Assembly (NCBI GenBank): GCA_013813185.1
Contig: JACCSD010000067.1
Location: 1 to 8,167, forward strand
Length of the DNA: 8,167 bases
Direction of reading: 5' to 3'
Source of the DNA: Burkholderiaceae bacterium
Lineage (GTDB): Bacteria; Pseudomonadota; Gammaproteobacteria; Burkholderiales; Burkholderiaceae_F
In this document: piece after piece, positions 1-7,457 of the stretch
Position numbering within the stretch: the stretch's first letter is position 1
Layout: each line of letters starts with the position of its first letter
Notes under the pieces: model-generated
The model's input: only the letters and a program-made list of their open reading frames with translations
Told to the model about the DNA's origin: nothing
Databases searched by the model: none
Position numbers and translations under genes: made by a program

Positions 1-963
1 GTCAACTGTGTCGCGTATGAAAAGGGTCGCCGGCTATGCGACCTTCAGTTGTCGGAAGTGCGCGACTGGCTCGACCAGCACACGGGCTTTGTCTGGGTCG
101 CGCTACGCGATCCCGATGCCGACGAGACAACGCGCGCGCAAGCAGCGTTCGGGCTTCCAGATGAAGTGATCGAAGAAGCGCGCCGCGTATCGCAGCGTCC
201 AATCATCGCCGAGTACGACGACGACTTGCTGTTCGCGGTCTTAAAGCTGGTCGAATACGTCGATGGAGCGCTCAAAGTAGGCGAGCTCGATGTGTTTGTC
301 GGGCCGCGCTTTGTGCTTTCGATTCGCACGCACAGCGAAAAAAGCCTACTCGGCGTACGAGAGCGCCTGGAGCGCGAGCCCGAGCTGCTCGAGCAGGGTC
401 CGGGTATCGTTTTTTACGCGTTGCTTGAAACGGTCGTCGACCGCTATTTTCCCGCGATCGATGCCATGGAGGACGAGTTCGAGGAGATCGAGCCGCTGAT
501 TTTTGAGCGCGGTGCGCAGCGCGAGACTCTGCAACGGCTCTACGCGTTGAAGCAGCGCGTCACCGAAGTGCGGCACGCGGTAGCCCCCCTGTACGACGCC
601 GCGAGTAAGTTGCACGGGGGCCGCGTTCCGCGCGTCGTTGCCGGCATGAATGACTACTTCCGCGATGTCTACGAGTACATGTATCGCGCGATGCAGGCCT
701 TGGTGAGCTTGCGTGACTCGATCGGCACTGCGATGACCGTCAATCTATCGATGGTGACGATCGAACAAACCAATATTTCGAAGCGGCTCGCCGCCTGGGC
801 TGCGATCTTCGCGGCGGTGACTGCGCTCGCCGGCATTTGGGGTATGAACTTCGAGTTCATGCCGGAATTGAACGAACGATGGGGATATCCGGCGGCACTC
901 GCGTTGATGGCGGTGACCGCCGGCGTCCTCGCTTGGCGCTTTCGCAGGGCGGGCTGGCTCTGA
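1..963 (+). CDS. corA: CorA family magnesium/cobalt transport protein (5' end just outside window)
   Basis: This is an inner-membrane pentameric channel for Mg2+ (and Co2+) uptake. The reading frame is open from base 1 and begins V-N-C-V-A-Y-E-K-G-R-R-L, which resembles the usual CorA N-terminus after the initiator Met. The start codon therefore probably lies immediately upstream of base 1. A TTG at 49 is open in the same frame but would remove this conserved beginning. About 320 codons are visible, close to full family length. The large N-terminal cytoplasmic region leads into the stalk helix (NLSMVTIEQTNISKRLAAW, about residues 244-262), then a first membrane helix ending in the signature Gly-Met-Asn at residues 281-283. 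The periplasmic loop contains MPEL. A second membrane helix and a short basic tail (RFRRAGWL) follow. All hallmark residues are intact. It converges on the lipoprotein gene 50 bp downstream. The family assignment is firm; ion preference is inferred from the family. Confidence 0.95.
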   Translation, partial: VNCVAYEKGRRLCDLQLSEVRDWLDQHTGFVWVALRDPDADETTRAQAAFGLPDEVIEEARRVSQRPIIAEYDDDLLFAVLKLVEYVDGALKVGELDVFVGPRFVLSIRTHSEKSLLGVRERLEREPELLEQGPGIVFYALLETVVDRYFPAIDAMEDEFEEIEPLIFERGAQRETLQRLYALKQRVTEVRHAVAPLYDAASKLHGGRVPRVVAGMNDYFRDVYEYMYRAMQALVSLRDSIGTAMTVNLSMVTIEQTNISKRLAAWAAIFAAVTALAGIWGMNFEFMPELNERWGYPAALALMAVTAGVLAWRFRRAGWL

Positions 964-1013
964 TGAAGCCGCGAGCCACGCGAGACTCCCATCGCGGGCT
1001 GCCTAATCGAACG

Positions 1014-2945
1014 TTATTGAAGTTGCTTCGATCGCGATAGCTCGCGCCCGCCTTGCTGGTTCGGTCGAGGCGCGAGTTCCGCGCGCGGCGCGGGCTGCGG
1101 TGTTGCGGGCGGTGGTGCAGCCAGAGCAGCGGGTGGCGCTGCTGCGGGCGGCGGCGCAACTCGTGCCGAGGGTTGAGGTGCGGGCAGTGGCGCAACTCGC
1201 GCAACGGGCTGCGGTGCAGGTGGCGCAGCTTGCATTGCCGGTGCCTTCGGCTGCCCGATTGTTGGCGGCGTGCCAGGCGGGAAATGCGCGGGTTCTGCAG
1301 GCCCCGCTCGCGGATCCTGCTGGGCTTGTGGCAGAAGCTCCTGCGGCATGCGGGCACGCGGCTGCGGACGCGCGATGTCAGGCGTGACTCTCGGTGTTGG
1401 TTGCGGCGTCTGTATTGAAGTCGGCGGAACGCGATTGAATTTCGGCGGTTGTGCCAGCGGCGCCGGATCGTTGCCGGGCAACGGCGGTTGTGCGATTACA
1501 CCTCGATTCGGAATCGGCTCGGCCACCATCGGTGGCGTGACGCGCGTCGCCACCGGCACCTTGGGCGCCGGCGCAGTCGCCATTGACGGCGTCGGCAAGG
1601 TACGCCCTATCGATGCGGATGCCGGCGCTTGCGGCGACGGTTGGGCCTGGTTCGGTCGGCGGACCATATCGTCTTGCGCAACGCTGCGAACCAGCGCGAT
1701 GTTCTTCGGCGGCGGCGCGGTGGGTCGCAGCTCAGCCAGATCGGATCTGACGGGCAGCGCAACCTTCATCACCGGGTCGCGGAAACGCGGCCCGGGCACC
1801 ATCGTCGCGCCTTCGTGATTGCGATGGGGCGGCGCGCCGCGCGGCGGATTGTTGATGATCGTCTGATTGATGATCGTCACGTACCGCGGGTTGTGCCGAT
1901 AGTGCGGGTTGTAGCGGTGCCACGGTGCGAGGGGATACCAGCCGACCACCGGGCCACCGAAACCGACCGACACGCTGAGGTTGCTGCCACCGACGAACCC
2001 AACCAGCGCGGGTGCCCAGACGGGGCGCACATGATGCCCACCGGGCCACCAGCCCCAGCGGTCGCCGATCGTGACCCAGCGCCCGTAGTGAAACGGCGCG
2101 TAGCCCCACGGCGCGTGATCGACCCACGTCCATCCCCACGGCCTTACCCAGCGCCATTGGCCCGAGCGATACGGCGCCCAACCAGCCTCGACGACGCGCG
2201 GGAACCAGACATTGCCGTAGGTAGCGTCCGGGCTCCAGTCGCCATAAAAATCGAGCTCTTCATAGCCGGTCATGTACGGCGATACGTAACGCGCCGATTG
2301 AACGTTGCGATAACGGTCGTCGCGTGCGAGCGCCCACTGGTCGAGTGAGGTCGCCGTTGCCCGCTCGTAGTTGATGCTCGATAAACCGGGCCCCAGAACC
2401 AAAGCTTGCCCGCTTGCCACGGTGATCGCGTTGGCTCCGGTGAGCACGCTGCCCTGGCCGCTGAACACGGTCACGCGCGCTTGGCCGCCGTTGCCCGCGG
2501 CATCGATTCGATAGCGGCCGGGTGCAGCCAGCTCAAACCGAACTCCATCGACCGTGACTGAGACAGCCTCGCCTTCCTGCGGCCGCGCGAGCGCAACGTT
2601 GAGTGAACCGTTCTCGAGATTGAATACGGCGCCGCCGTAATCGAGTTGATTAAAACCACCGCGGCTACCGGCGGACAGTCGATAAGAATTGGGGCCGACT
2701 CTGAATTCGGTGCGGCCATTCGAGCCGGTATAAAGACCGGTGCCGACCGTGACCACATCGTTGATCTGCGCCAGGTCCCAAGCGCCGTCGGCGTCTTCTT
2801 CGGCGCGCCAGATCTGCACGTCGCCTTCGGCGATCGAAACGCGCCCTGCGATCAGCGGAGGGCTATCGCCCGATTGCGATTGCGCGGACGCCGTTGCACA
2901 TCCGGCAACAAGTAGTACCGCGAAAAGCATCAGGAATCGTTGCAT
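1014..2945 (-). CDS. FecR-like / DUF6600-type proline-rich lipoprotein
   Basis: This is a predicted lipoprotein of 643 residues with no established biochemical function. A hydrophobic signal (residues 1-15) ends in a lipobox, V-A-G-C, with the lipidated Cys at 16. Ala at +2 favours the outer membrane. Residues about 33-190 resemble the periplasmic FecR domain (GDVQIWR, VGTGLYTGSNGRTEFRVG, then a beta-rich stretch). Residues about 220-345 match the DUF6600 pattern: Y-V-S-P-Y-M-T-G-Y-E-E-L, then W-A-P-Y-R-S-G-Q-W, W-G-W-T-W-V-D and G-Y-A-P-F-H-Y-G-R-W. Twelve Trp fall between residues 247 and 300. Residues about 405-630 are a low-complexity Pro/Ala/Gln tail, including a near-duplicate PAPQPVARVAPL / PAPQPSARVAPP. 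The ATG is supported by GGAG five bases upstream. There is no adjacent ECF sigma factor or TonB receptor, so it is unlikely to be a ferric-citrate type regulator. A cell-envelope structural or binding role is only inference. Confidence 0.88.
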   Translation of the reverse strand: MQRFLMLFAVLLVAGCATASAQSQSGDSPPLIAGRVSIAEGDVQIWRAEEDADGAWDLAQINDVVTVGTGLYTGSNGRTEFRVGPNSYRLSAGSRGGFNQLDYGGAVFNLENGSLNVALARPQEGEAVSVTVDGVRFELAAPGRYRIDAAGNGGQARVTVFSGQGSVLTGANAITVASGQALVLGPGLSSINYERATATSLDQWALARDDRYRNVQSARYVSPYMTGYEELDFYGDWSPDATYGNVWFPRVVEAGWAPYRSGQWRWVRPWGWTWVDHAPWGYAPFHYGRWVTIGDRWGWWPGGHHVRPVWAPALVGFVGGSNLSVSVGFGGPVVGWYPLAPWHRYNPHYRHNPRYVTIINQTIINNPPRGAPPHRNHEGATMVPGPRFRDPVMKVALPVRSDLAELRPTAPPPKNIALVRSVAQDDMVRRPNQAQPSPQAPASASIGRTLPTPSMATAPAPKVPVATRVTPPMVAEPIPNRGVIAQPPLPGNDPAPLAQPPKFNRVPPTSIQTPQPTPRVTPDIARPQPRARMPQELLPQAQQDPRAGPAEPAHFPPGTPPTIGQPKAPAMQAAPPAPQPVARVAPLPAPQPSARVAPPPAAAPPAALAAPPPATPQPAPRAELAPRPNQQGGRELSRSKQLQ

Positions 2946-2950
2946 AGGAT

Positions 2951-2954
2951 CTCC
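2951..2954 (-). promoter_or_regulatory. Ribosome binding site of the DUF6600 lipoprotein gene
   Basis: On the minus strand the sequence reads GGAG-ATCCT-ATG. This is a good Shine-Dalgarno core at five-base spacing, and it fixes the start at 2945. The next codons encode a clean lipoprotein signal peptide, which agrees with this start. Confidence 0.7.
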
Positions 2955-3033
2955 GGCCAGTGTCCGTGTGAGTCACCTAACGTGCAAAGGTTCGCCCTGT
3001 TGACGCACCGTAACTCGCGCGCGCTCACCGCGC

Positions 3034-3050
3034 TGTAACACCCTGTAACA
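3034..3050. promoter_or_regulatory. Phased TGTAACA direct repeat, putative regulator site
   Basis: Two exact copies of TGTAACA (3034-3040 and 3044-3050) have starts 10 bp apart, one helical turn. A looser GTAAC half-site lies at 3010-3014, 25 bp before the first copy. Head-to-tail repeats at 10-11 bp are typical of OmpR/PhoB-family winged-helix response regulators. The second copy also sits in a near-palindrome, CCTGT-A-ACAGG (3042-3052). The site lies between two divergent genes, roughly 90-105 bp from the lipoprotein start and 100-115 bp from the decarboxylase start, so it could serve either. The repeat is seen directly; the binding protein is inferred. Confidence 0.4.
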
Positions 3051-3081
3051 GGAGGCAGGTACAGTGCCAAATTGCACCCGC

Positions 3082-3111
3082 TTGCTGCCGAATCGAGCCT
3101 GCGCGGATAAT
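3082..3111 (+). promoter_or_regulatory. Predicted sigma70-type promoter of the decarboxylase-kinase operon
   Basis: The -35-like hexamer is TTGCTG (3082-3087) and the -10 is GATAAT (3106-3111, five of six consensus bases), with an 18-bp spacer. The expected transcription start is near 3117-3119, giving a leader of about 30 nt before the ATG at 3149. The -35 match is weak (three of six), which would suit an activated promoter. This is the best promoter-like pair in an otherwise very GC-rich gap, but it is a by-eye prediction. Confidence 0.45.
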
Positions 3112-3116
3112 CCGCG
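3102..3116. repeat. 15-bp palindrome overlapping the predicted -10 box
   Basis: CGCGGAT-A-ATCCGCG is a perfect inverted repeat with 7-bp arms and a single central base. It completely contains the predicted -10 hexamer GATAAT. Its position makes it a candidate operator at which a dimeric repressor would block RNA polymerase. It is not followed by a T run, so it does not look like a terminator. The symmetry is seen directly; the operator role is inferred. Confidence 0.45.
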
Positions 3117-3118
3117 GT

Positions 3119-3147
3119 CCTCCCGCCGGCAGCACTAGCCTCCCGCC
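3119..3147 (+). repeat. Duplicated CCTCCCGCC in the decarboxylase leader
   Basis: Two exact 9-base copies, CCTCCCGCC at 3119-3127 and 3139-3147, have starts 20 bp apart. The second copy ends one base before the ATG at 3149. They occupy the place where a Shine-Dalgarno sequence would be expected and are pyrimidine-rich, so the leader has no recognisable ribosome binding site. Chance duplication in GC-rich DNA is possible. Confidence 0.45.
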
Positions 3148-3148
3148 C

Positions 3149-5440
3149 ATGCGATTTCGCTTCCCGATCGTCATCATCGACGAGGATTTTCGTTCCGAGA
3201 ATGCCAGCGGTCTTGGCATTCGCGCGCTGGCCAAGGCGATCGAGGCCGAAGGCGTCGAAATACTCGGCGTCACGACGTTCAGCGACGTCTCGAGCTTCGC
3301 GCAGCAGCAGAGCCACGCATCGGCGTTCATTCTGTCGGTCGACGACGAGGAGCTCGCCGAAGGCCATGCCAACGAAGAAACGATCGCAAAACTGGCCGCG
3401 TTCGTGCGCGAAATTAGAAGAAGAAATGCGGACATCCCGATTTTCCTGTACGGCGAGACGCGTACCACGCACTACATGCCGAACGATCTGTTGCGCGAGC
3501 TGCATGGCTTCATTCACATGTTTGAAGACACGCCGGAATTCGTCGCCCGCTACATCATTCGCGAGGCGCGGGTGTATCTGGACGCGCTCGCGCCGCCGTT
3601 TTTCCGGGCATTGACACACTACGCGCAGGATGGCTCTTATTCGTGGCACTGCCCAGGCCACTCGGGCGGCGTCGCGTTTCTGAAAAGCCCGGTCGGCCGC
3701 ATGTTTCACCAGTTTTTCGGCGAGAACATGCTGCGGGCCGACGTCTGCAACTCGGTCGACGAATTGGGGCAGCTACTCGACCACACCGGCCCGGTAGCGG
3801 CGAGCGAACGCAACGCTGCGCGCATTTTCGGCGCCGATCATCTGTTCTTCGTCACCAACGGAACGTCGACCTCGAACAAGATCGTGTGGCACTACGTCGT
3901 CGCGCCGAACGACGTCGTGGTGGTCGACCGCAATTGCCACAAGTCGGTGCTGCACGCGATCACGATGACCGGCGCGATCCCGCTGTTTTTGACGCCGACG
4001 CGCAATCATTACGGGATCATCGGCCCGATTCCGCTCGAGGAGTTCAAGTGGAAGTCGATCGCGAAGAAAATCAAACGCCATCCGCTTCTGAAGAACGGCA
4101 AGGGCGGCAATGATCTCGCCAAACCGCGCGTGCTTACGCTGACGCAAAGCACCTACGACGGCATTCTCTACAACGTCGAGATGATCAACGAACAGTTGGA
4201 CGGCAAGATCGATACGCTGCACTTCGACGAGGCGTGGCTGCCGCATGCGGCTTTCCACGATTTTTATCGCGACATGCACGCGATCGGCGGCGTCACAGCG
4301 TCCGGCGTCGAATCGACGCGCAGGCGCAACAAGGACTCGATGATCTTCTCGACACAATCGACGCACAAGATGCTGGCCGGGCTGTCGCAGGCATCGCAGA
4401 TCCTGATTCGTAACTCGAAGAACGAGAGCCTCGATCGCTACATGTTCAACGAAGCGTTCCTGATGCACACGTCGACGTCGCCGCAGTACGCGATCATCGC
4501 TTCGTGCGACGTAGCCGCGGCCATGATGGAGCCGCCCGGCGGCACCGCGCTGGTCGAGGAATCGATTACCGAAGCGCTCGACTTCCGGCGCGCAATGCGC
4601 AAGGTCGATCTCGAATACGGAGATTCGTGGTGGTTCAAGGTATGGGGGCCGAAGCATCTGGCGGCAGAGGGCATCGGCACGCGTGACGATTGGATCCTGA
4701 AATCCGGCGACGACTGGCACGGCTTCGGCGACGTGGCGCCGGGTTTCAACATGCTCGATCCCATCAAGGCGACGGTGATTACGCCGGGTCTCAACCTCGA
4801 CGGCTCGTTCGTCGATCCGGGTATTCCGGCTGCGATCGTCACCAAGTATCTGGCCGAGCACGGAATCATTGTGGAGAAGACCGGTCTGTATTCGTTCTTC
4901 ATCATGTTCACGATCGGCATTACCAAGGGCCGGTGGAACACGATGGTCACCGAGTTGCAGCAGTTCAAGGACGATTACGACACGAACCAGCCCCTGTGGC
5001 GGGTGATGCCCGAGTTTCTGAAGGCCTTTCCGCAGTACGAAAAGATGAGGCTGCGTGAGCTGTGTGACGCGGTGCACGAGGTCTATCGTATGAGCGACAT
5101 CGCGCGCCTGACGACTGAGATGTACCTGTCGGAAATGGAGCCGGTGATGAAACCGACCGACGCCTACGCACAGATGGCGCACAGTGCGATCGATCGCGTG
5201 CCGATCGACGCGCTAGAGGGGCGCGTGACCGCGGTGCTGCTGACGCCGTACCCGCCGGGCATTCCGCTGCTGATTCCGGGCGAGCGCATCAATGCGACGA
5301 TCGTTCGCTACCTGCAGTTCGCACGCGACCTGAACGCCCGCTATCCGGGTTTCGGCACGGACATACACGGGCTGGCCAAGAACGATGCGGGGGCGTACTT
5401 TTTGGACTGCGTCGGACCCAACGCACAGCCAACAACGTAG
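3149..5440 (+). CDS. Arginine/lysine/ornithine decarboxylase, PLP-dependent (Orn/Lys/Arg class I)
   Basis: This cytoplasmic fold-type I PLP enzyme removes the alpha-carboxyl of a basic amino acid to give agmatine, cadaverine or putrescine plus CO2, consuming a proton. It has 763 residues, like the long inducible AdiA/LdcI group. Residues about 1-150 form the receiver-like N-terminal wing domain (FPIVIIDEDFRSENASG near the start). The PLP core carries NGTSTSNKIV, the ring-stacking His264 in RNCHKS, Asp360 in HFDEAW for the pyridine nitrogen, and Lys407 in STQSTHK as the Schiff-base lysine. The C-terminal domain contains PYPPGIPLLIPGE and ends near YPGFGTDIHG. All key catalytic residues are present. 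Substrate cannot be decided by eye; GAIP and IIGPIP near the active site seem closer to arginine-type enzymes, but weakly. The start gives the conserved family N-terminus although no Shine-Dalgarno is visible. The kinase gene begins four bases after its stop, implying an operon. Likely roles are acid resistance or polyamine supply. Confidence 0.95.
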   Translation: MRFRFPIVIIDEDFRSENASGLGIRALAKAIEAEGVEILGVTTFSDVSSFAQQQSHASAFILSVDDEELAEGHANEETIAKLAAFVREIRRRNADIPIFLYGETRTTHYMPNDLLRELHGFIHMFEDTPEFVARYIIREARVYLDALAPPFFRALTHYAQDGSYSWHCPGHSGGVAFLKSPVGRMFHQFFGENMLRADVCNSVDELGQLLDHTGPVAASERNAARIFGADHLFFVTNGTSTSNKIVWHYVVAPNDVVVVDRNCHKSVLHAITMTGAIPLFLTPTRNHYGIIGPIPLEEFKWKSIAKKIKRHPLLKNGKGGNDLAKPRVLTLTQSTYDGILYNVEMINEQLDGKIDTLHFDEAWLPHAAFHDFYRDMHAIGGVTASGVESTRRRNKDSMIFSTQSTHKMLAGLSQASQILIRNSKNESLDRYMFNEAFLMHTSTSPQYAIIASCDVAAAMMEPPGGTALVEESITEALDFRRAMRKVDLEYGDSWWFKVWGPKHLAAEGIGTRDDWILKSGDDWHGFGDVAPGFNMLDPIKATVITPGLNLDGSFVDPGIPAAIVTKYLAEHGIIVEKTGLYSFFIMFTIGITKGRWNTMVTELQQFKDDYDTNQPLWRVMPEFLKAFPQYEKMRLRELCDAVHEVYRMSDIARLTTEMYLSEMEPVMKPTDAYAQMAHSAIDRVPIDALEGRVTAVLLTPYPPGIPLLIPGERINATIVRYLQFARDLNARYPGFGTDIHGLAKNDAGAYFLDCVGPNAQPTT

Positions 5441-5444
5441 CGCC

Positions 5445-7457
5445 ATGCCAACACGCCGCGCTCACATTCCGCGGGGCCTGCGACTGGTCGGCGAAATGGG
5501 CGAGCGCATCGCCGCATATGACTGGGCGGCGACGCCGGTGGGCAGGATGGCGCGCTGGCCATCAAGCCTGAAAACCTCGTTAAGTTTGTGTCTGGCATCG
5601 CGCTACCCGATGTTCTTGTGGTGGGGCAGCGCGTTGACCAATTTTTACAACGACGCTTACGCGCCGATTCTCGGTGCTCGCCATCCTGATGCGCTCGGAG
5701 GCAACGCAGCGCAGATCTGGTACGAGATCTGGCCGGTGCTTGGACCCCAGGTCGACATCGTGCTGAACACCGGCGAAGCCACCTGGAACGAGAGCGTGCC
5801 GCTGCGCATGGAGCGCAATGGATATCTGGAGGAAAGATACTTCACGTTTTCGTACAGTCCGGCTGTTGATGACAGGGGCGCTGTGGCGGGTGTTTTCTGC
5901 GCATGTCAGGAAGACACACCGCGCGTGCGCGCCACCCGTGTCTTGGCACAGAGTGAGCGCCAGTTCATGGCGCTGGTAGAAAGCCTCCCGGATATCGTAT
6001 TTCGGCTGGACCTGGAGTTGCGCCCTCTGTACGTTTCGCCGCAGGTCGAGCAGTTACTCGGAATACCGGCCGGGGCTTTCGTTGGCAAGCCGAAACGCGA
6101 GGCCGGTGTGGCTGCGGCGCTGAGCGATCCGGTGACACGTGCCGGCCGGCGCGCGTTGAAGAGCGGCAAGAGCACGTCGTCCGCATGGTCGCTCAACGGG
6201 CGCGAGCTGCGCACGCGCATCGTGCCCGAGCGCGACGACGCCGGCGTTATCGTTTCACTGCTCGGAATTACCGAAGACGTCACCGAGTTCGAACAAGCAA
6301 CGGCGGCACTGCGCCGAAGCGAGCAGACCTTGCGCGCGGCAGATCGCCGCAAGGATGAATTCCTGGCGATGCTGGCGCATGAGCTGCGCAATCCGCTGGC
6401 GCCGATTCGCAACGCCGCCGAGGTCCTGTGGCTGATGAGCACCGACCCCGAGCGCGTGCGTGAAACCAGCGAGATCATCGTGCGCCAAGCCAGGCATATG
6501 AACACGCTCGTCGATGATCTACTCGACGTCTCCAGGGTCACGCGTGGCCTGATAAAGCTCGATACCGAAGCACTCGACCTGCGCTCGGTGATCTCGGCGG
6601 CCGTCGAGCAAGCGATTCCGCTGATCGATAGCCGGCGACACAACTTGCAGGTGGAGCTACCCGAGACACCGGTGATCGTGCAGGTAGACCGCGTGCGATT
6701 GACGCAGGTGTTTTGCAATCTGCTGGATAACGCGGCGAAATACACCCCGCCCGGCGGTTCGATCCGCGTGACGATCGTCAACGACGCCGACGATCGGGTC
6801 GAGGTCGACGTCGTCGACAGCGGCGAGGGAATCGACGCTGCACTGCTGCCGCAGGTGTTCGACCTGTTTGCCCAGGGTCAGCGAACGCCAGATCGGGCAC
6901 AGGGCGGCTTGGGCATCGGCTTGTCACTCGCCAAAACGCTGGTCGATCTGCACGGCGGCGCGCTCGAAGCCGCGAGCGATGGCGTTGGCAGCGGCAGCCG
7001 GTTTACCGTGGGGTTGCCTCGCTTGCCCGATACGACGATAGTTTCTTCTATGGATGGACTCGTGATGCAGCCGACCGCCCCCCTTCGTTCGCTTCGGATC
7101 ATGGTGGTCGACGACAACGTCGACGCGGCCGAATCGCTGGCGATGATGCTCGAACTCGATGGCCACTCGGTCATCCGGGCCCACGACGCTCGCGCTGCGA
7201 TTGCACTCGCCCGTAATGAGCGCCCGAACGTGATGCTGCTCGATATCGGACTACCTGATATCGACGGCTACGAGCTCGCGCGCCGGCTGCGCGCGTTGCC
7301 CGAAGTCGACGCCGCACGATTGATCGCGGTGACCGGCTACGGGCAGGCGGAAGACCGCCGTCGTGCCCAGGACGCCGGCTTCGACGACTATCTGGTCAAG
7401 CCGGTGGAGTTCGAATCGTTGCGCGTGATGCTGCAGCCGGATCGCGCCAGCGCGTAG
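5445..7457 (+). CDS. Hybrid sensor histidine kinase with PAS domains and C-terminal receiver
   Basis: This is a soluble two-component hybrid kinase of 670 residues; no membrane segment or signal peptide is seen. Residues about 20-150 form a noncanonical PAS-like sensor (YDWAATPVG, FYNDAYAPILG, NGYLEERYFTFSYSP). A second PAS lies at about 171-275. A helical linker leads to HisKA with phospho-acceptor His312 in LAHELRNPL. The HATPase domain has Asn429 (N box, LLDNAAKY), D458-S-G-E-G (G1) and a GGLGIGLSLAK motif near 487-497. The receiver (about 551-665) has the acidic pair Asp556/Asp557, phospho-acceptor Asp600 in LLDIGLPDIDG, Thr630 and Lys652, all intact. No HPt or DNA-binding domain follows. 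The ATG at 5445, four bases after the decarboxylase stop, fits family N-termini and translational coupling. An in-frame ATG at 5385 would overlap the decarboxylase by 56 bp. Neither has a clear ribosome binding site. The signal is unknown; operon position suggests acid, amino acid or polyamine status, which is inference. Confidence 0.93.
   Translation: MPTRRAHIPRGLRLVGEMGERIAAYDWAATPVGRMARWPSSLKTSLSLCLASRYPMFLWWGSALTNFYNDAYAPILGARHPDALGGNAAQIWYEIWPVLGPQVDIVLNTGEATWNESVPLRMERNGYLEERYFTFSYSPAVDDRGAVAGVFCACQEDTPRVRATRVLAQSERQFMALVESLPDIVFRLDLELRPLYVSPQVEQLLGIPAGAFVGKPKREAGVAAALSDPVTRAGRRALKSGKSTSSAWSLNGRELRTRIVPERDDAGVIVSLLGITEDVTEFEQATAALRRSEQTLRAADRRKDEFLAMLAHELRNPLAPIRNAAEVLWLMSTDPERVRETSEIIVRQARHMNTLVDDLLDVSRVTRGLIKLDTEALDLRSVISAAVEQAIPLIDSRRHNLQVELPETPVIVQVDRVRLTQVFCNLLDNAAKYTPPGGSIRVTIVNDADDRVEVDVVDSGEGIDAALLPQVFDLFAQGQRTPDRAQGGLGIGLSLAKTLVDLHGGALEAASDGVGSGSRFTVGLPRLPDTTIVSSMDGLVMQPTAPLRSLRIMVVDDNVDAAESLAMMLELDGHSVIRAHDARAAIALARNERPNVMLLDIGLPDIDGYELARRLRALPEVDAARLIAVTGYGQAEDRRRAQDAGFDDYLVKPVEFESLRVMLQPDRASA

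Noticed and set aside
964..1013. Possible bidirectional terminator between the convergent genes
   Set aside because: Only a 5-bp stem (CGCGA/TCGCG) with an 8-nt loop is present and no T run occurs on either side.
1120..1220. Short repeats in the DNA of the lipoprotein's C-terminal tail
   Set aside because: They are explained by the repetitive Pro/Ala/Gln coding sequence and are not an independent DNA repeat.
1629..2348. 239-codon plus-strand frame opposite the lipoprotein gene
   Set aside because: Its composition is Arg/Pro-rich with no domain, and the opposite strand encodes the clear Trp-rich domain.
3000..3005. TTGACG as a -35 box
   Set aside because: It is a good -35 match, but there is no -10-like hexamer at 16-18 bp; that stretch is GC-rich (GCTCAC).
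3064..3077. GTGC-CAAATT-GCAC inverted repeat
   Set aside because: The arms are only 4 bp with a 6-base spacer, too short to separate from chance.
2930..3709. 259-codon minus-strand frame spanning the divergent promoter region and the decarboxylase start
   Set aside because: It overlaps two well-supported genes and the promoter region, has no ribosome binding site and shows no recognisable protein features.
3773..5182. 469-codon open frame antisense to the decarboxylase
   Set aside because: It lies opposite a clearly conserved enzyme gene. The translation is Arg/His/Val-rich with no recognisable domain, as expected for a GC-rich antisense shadow.
5906..6781. 291-codon minus-strand frame inside the kinase gene
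   Set aside because: The product is Ser/Arg/Thr-rich low complexity, a typical reverse shadow of a GC-rich coding sequence.
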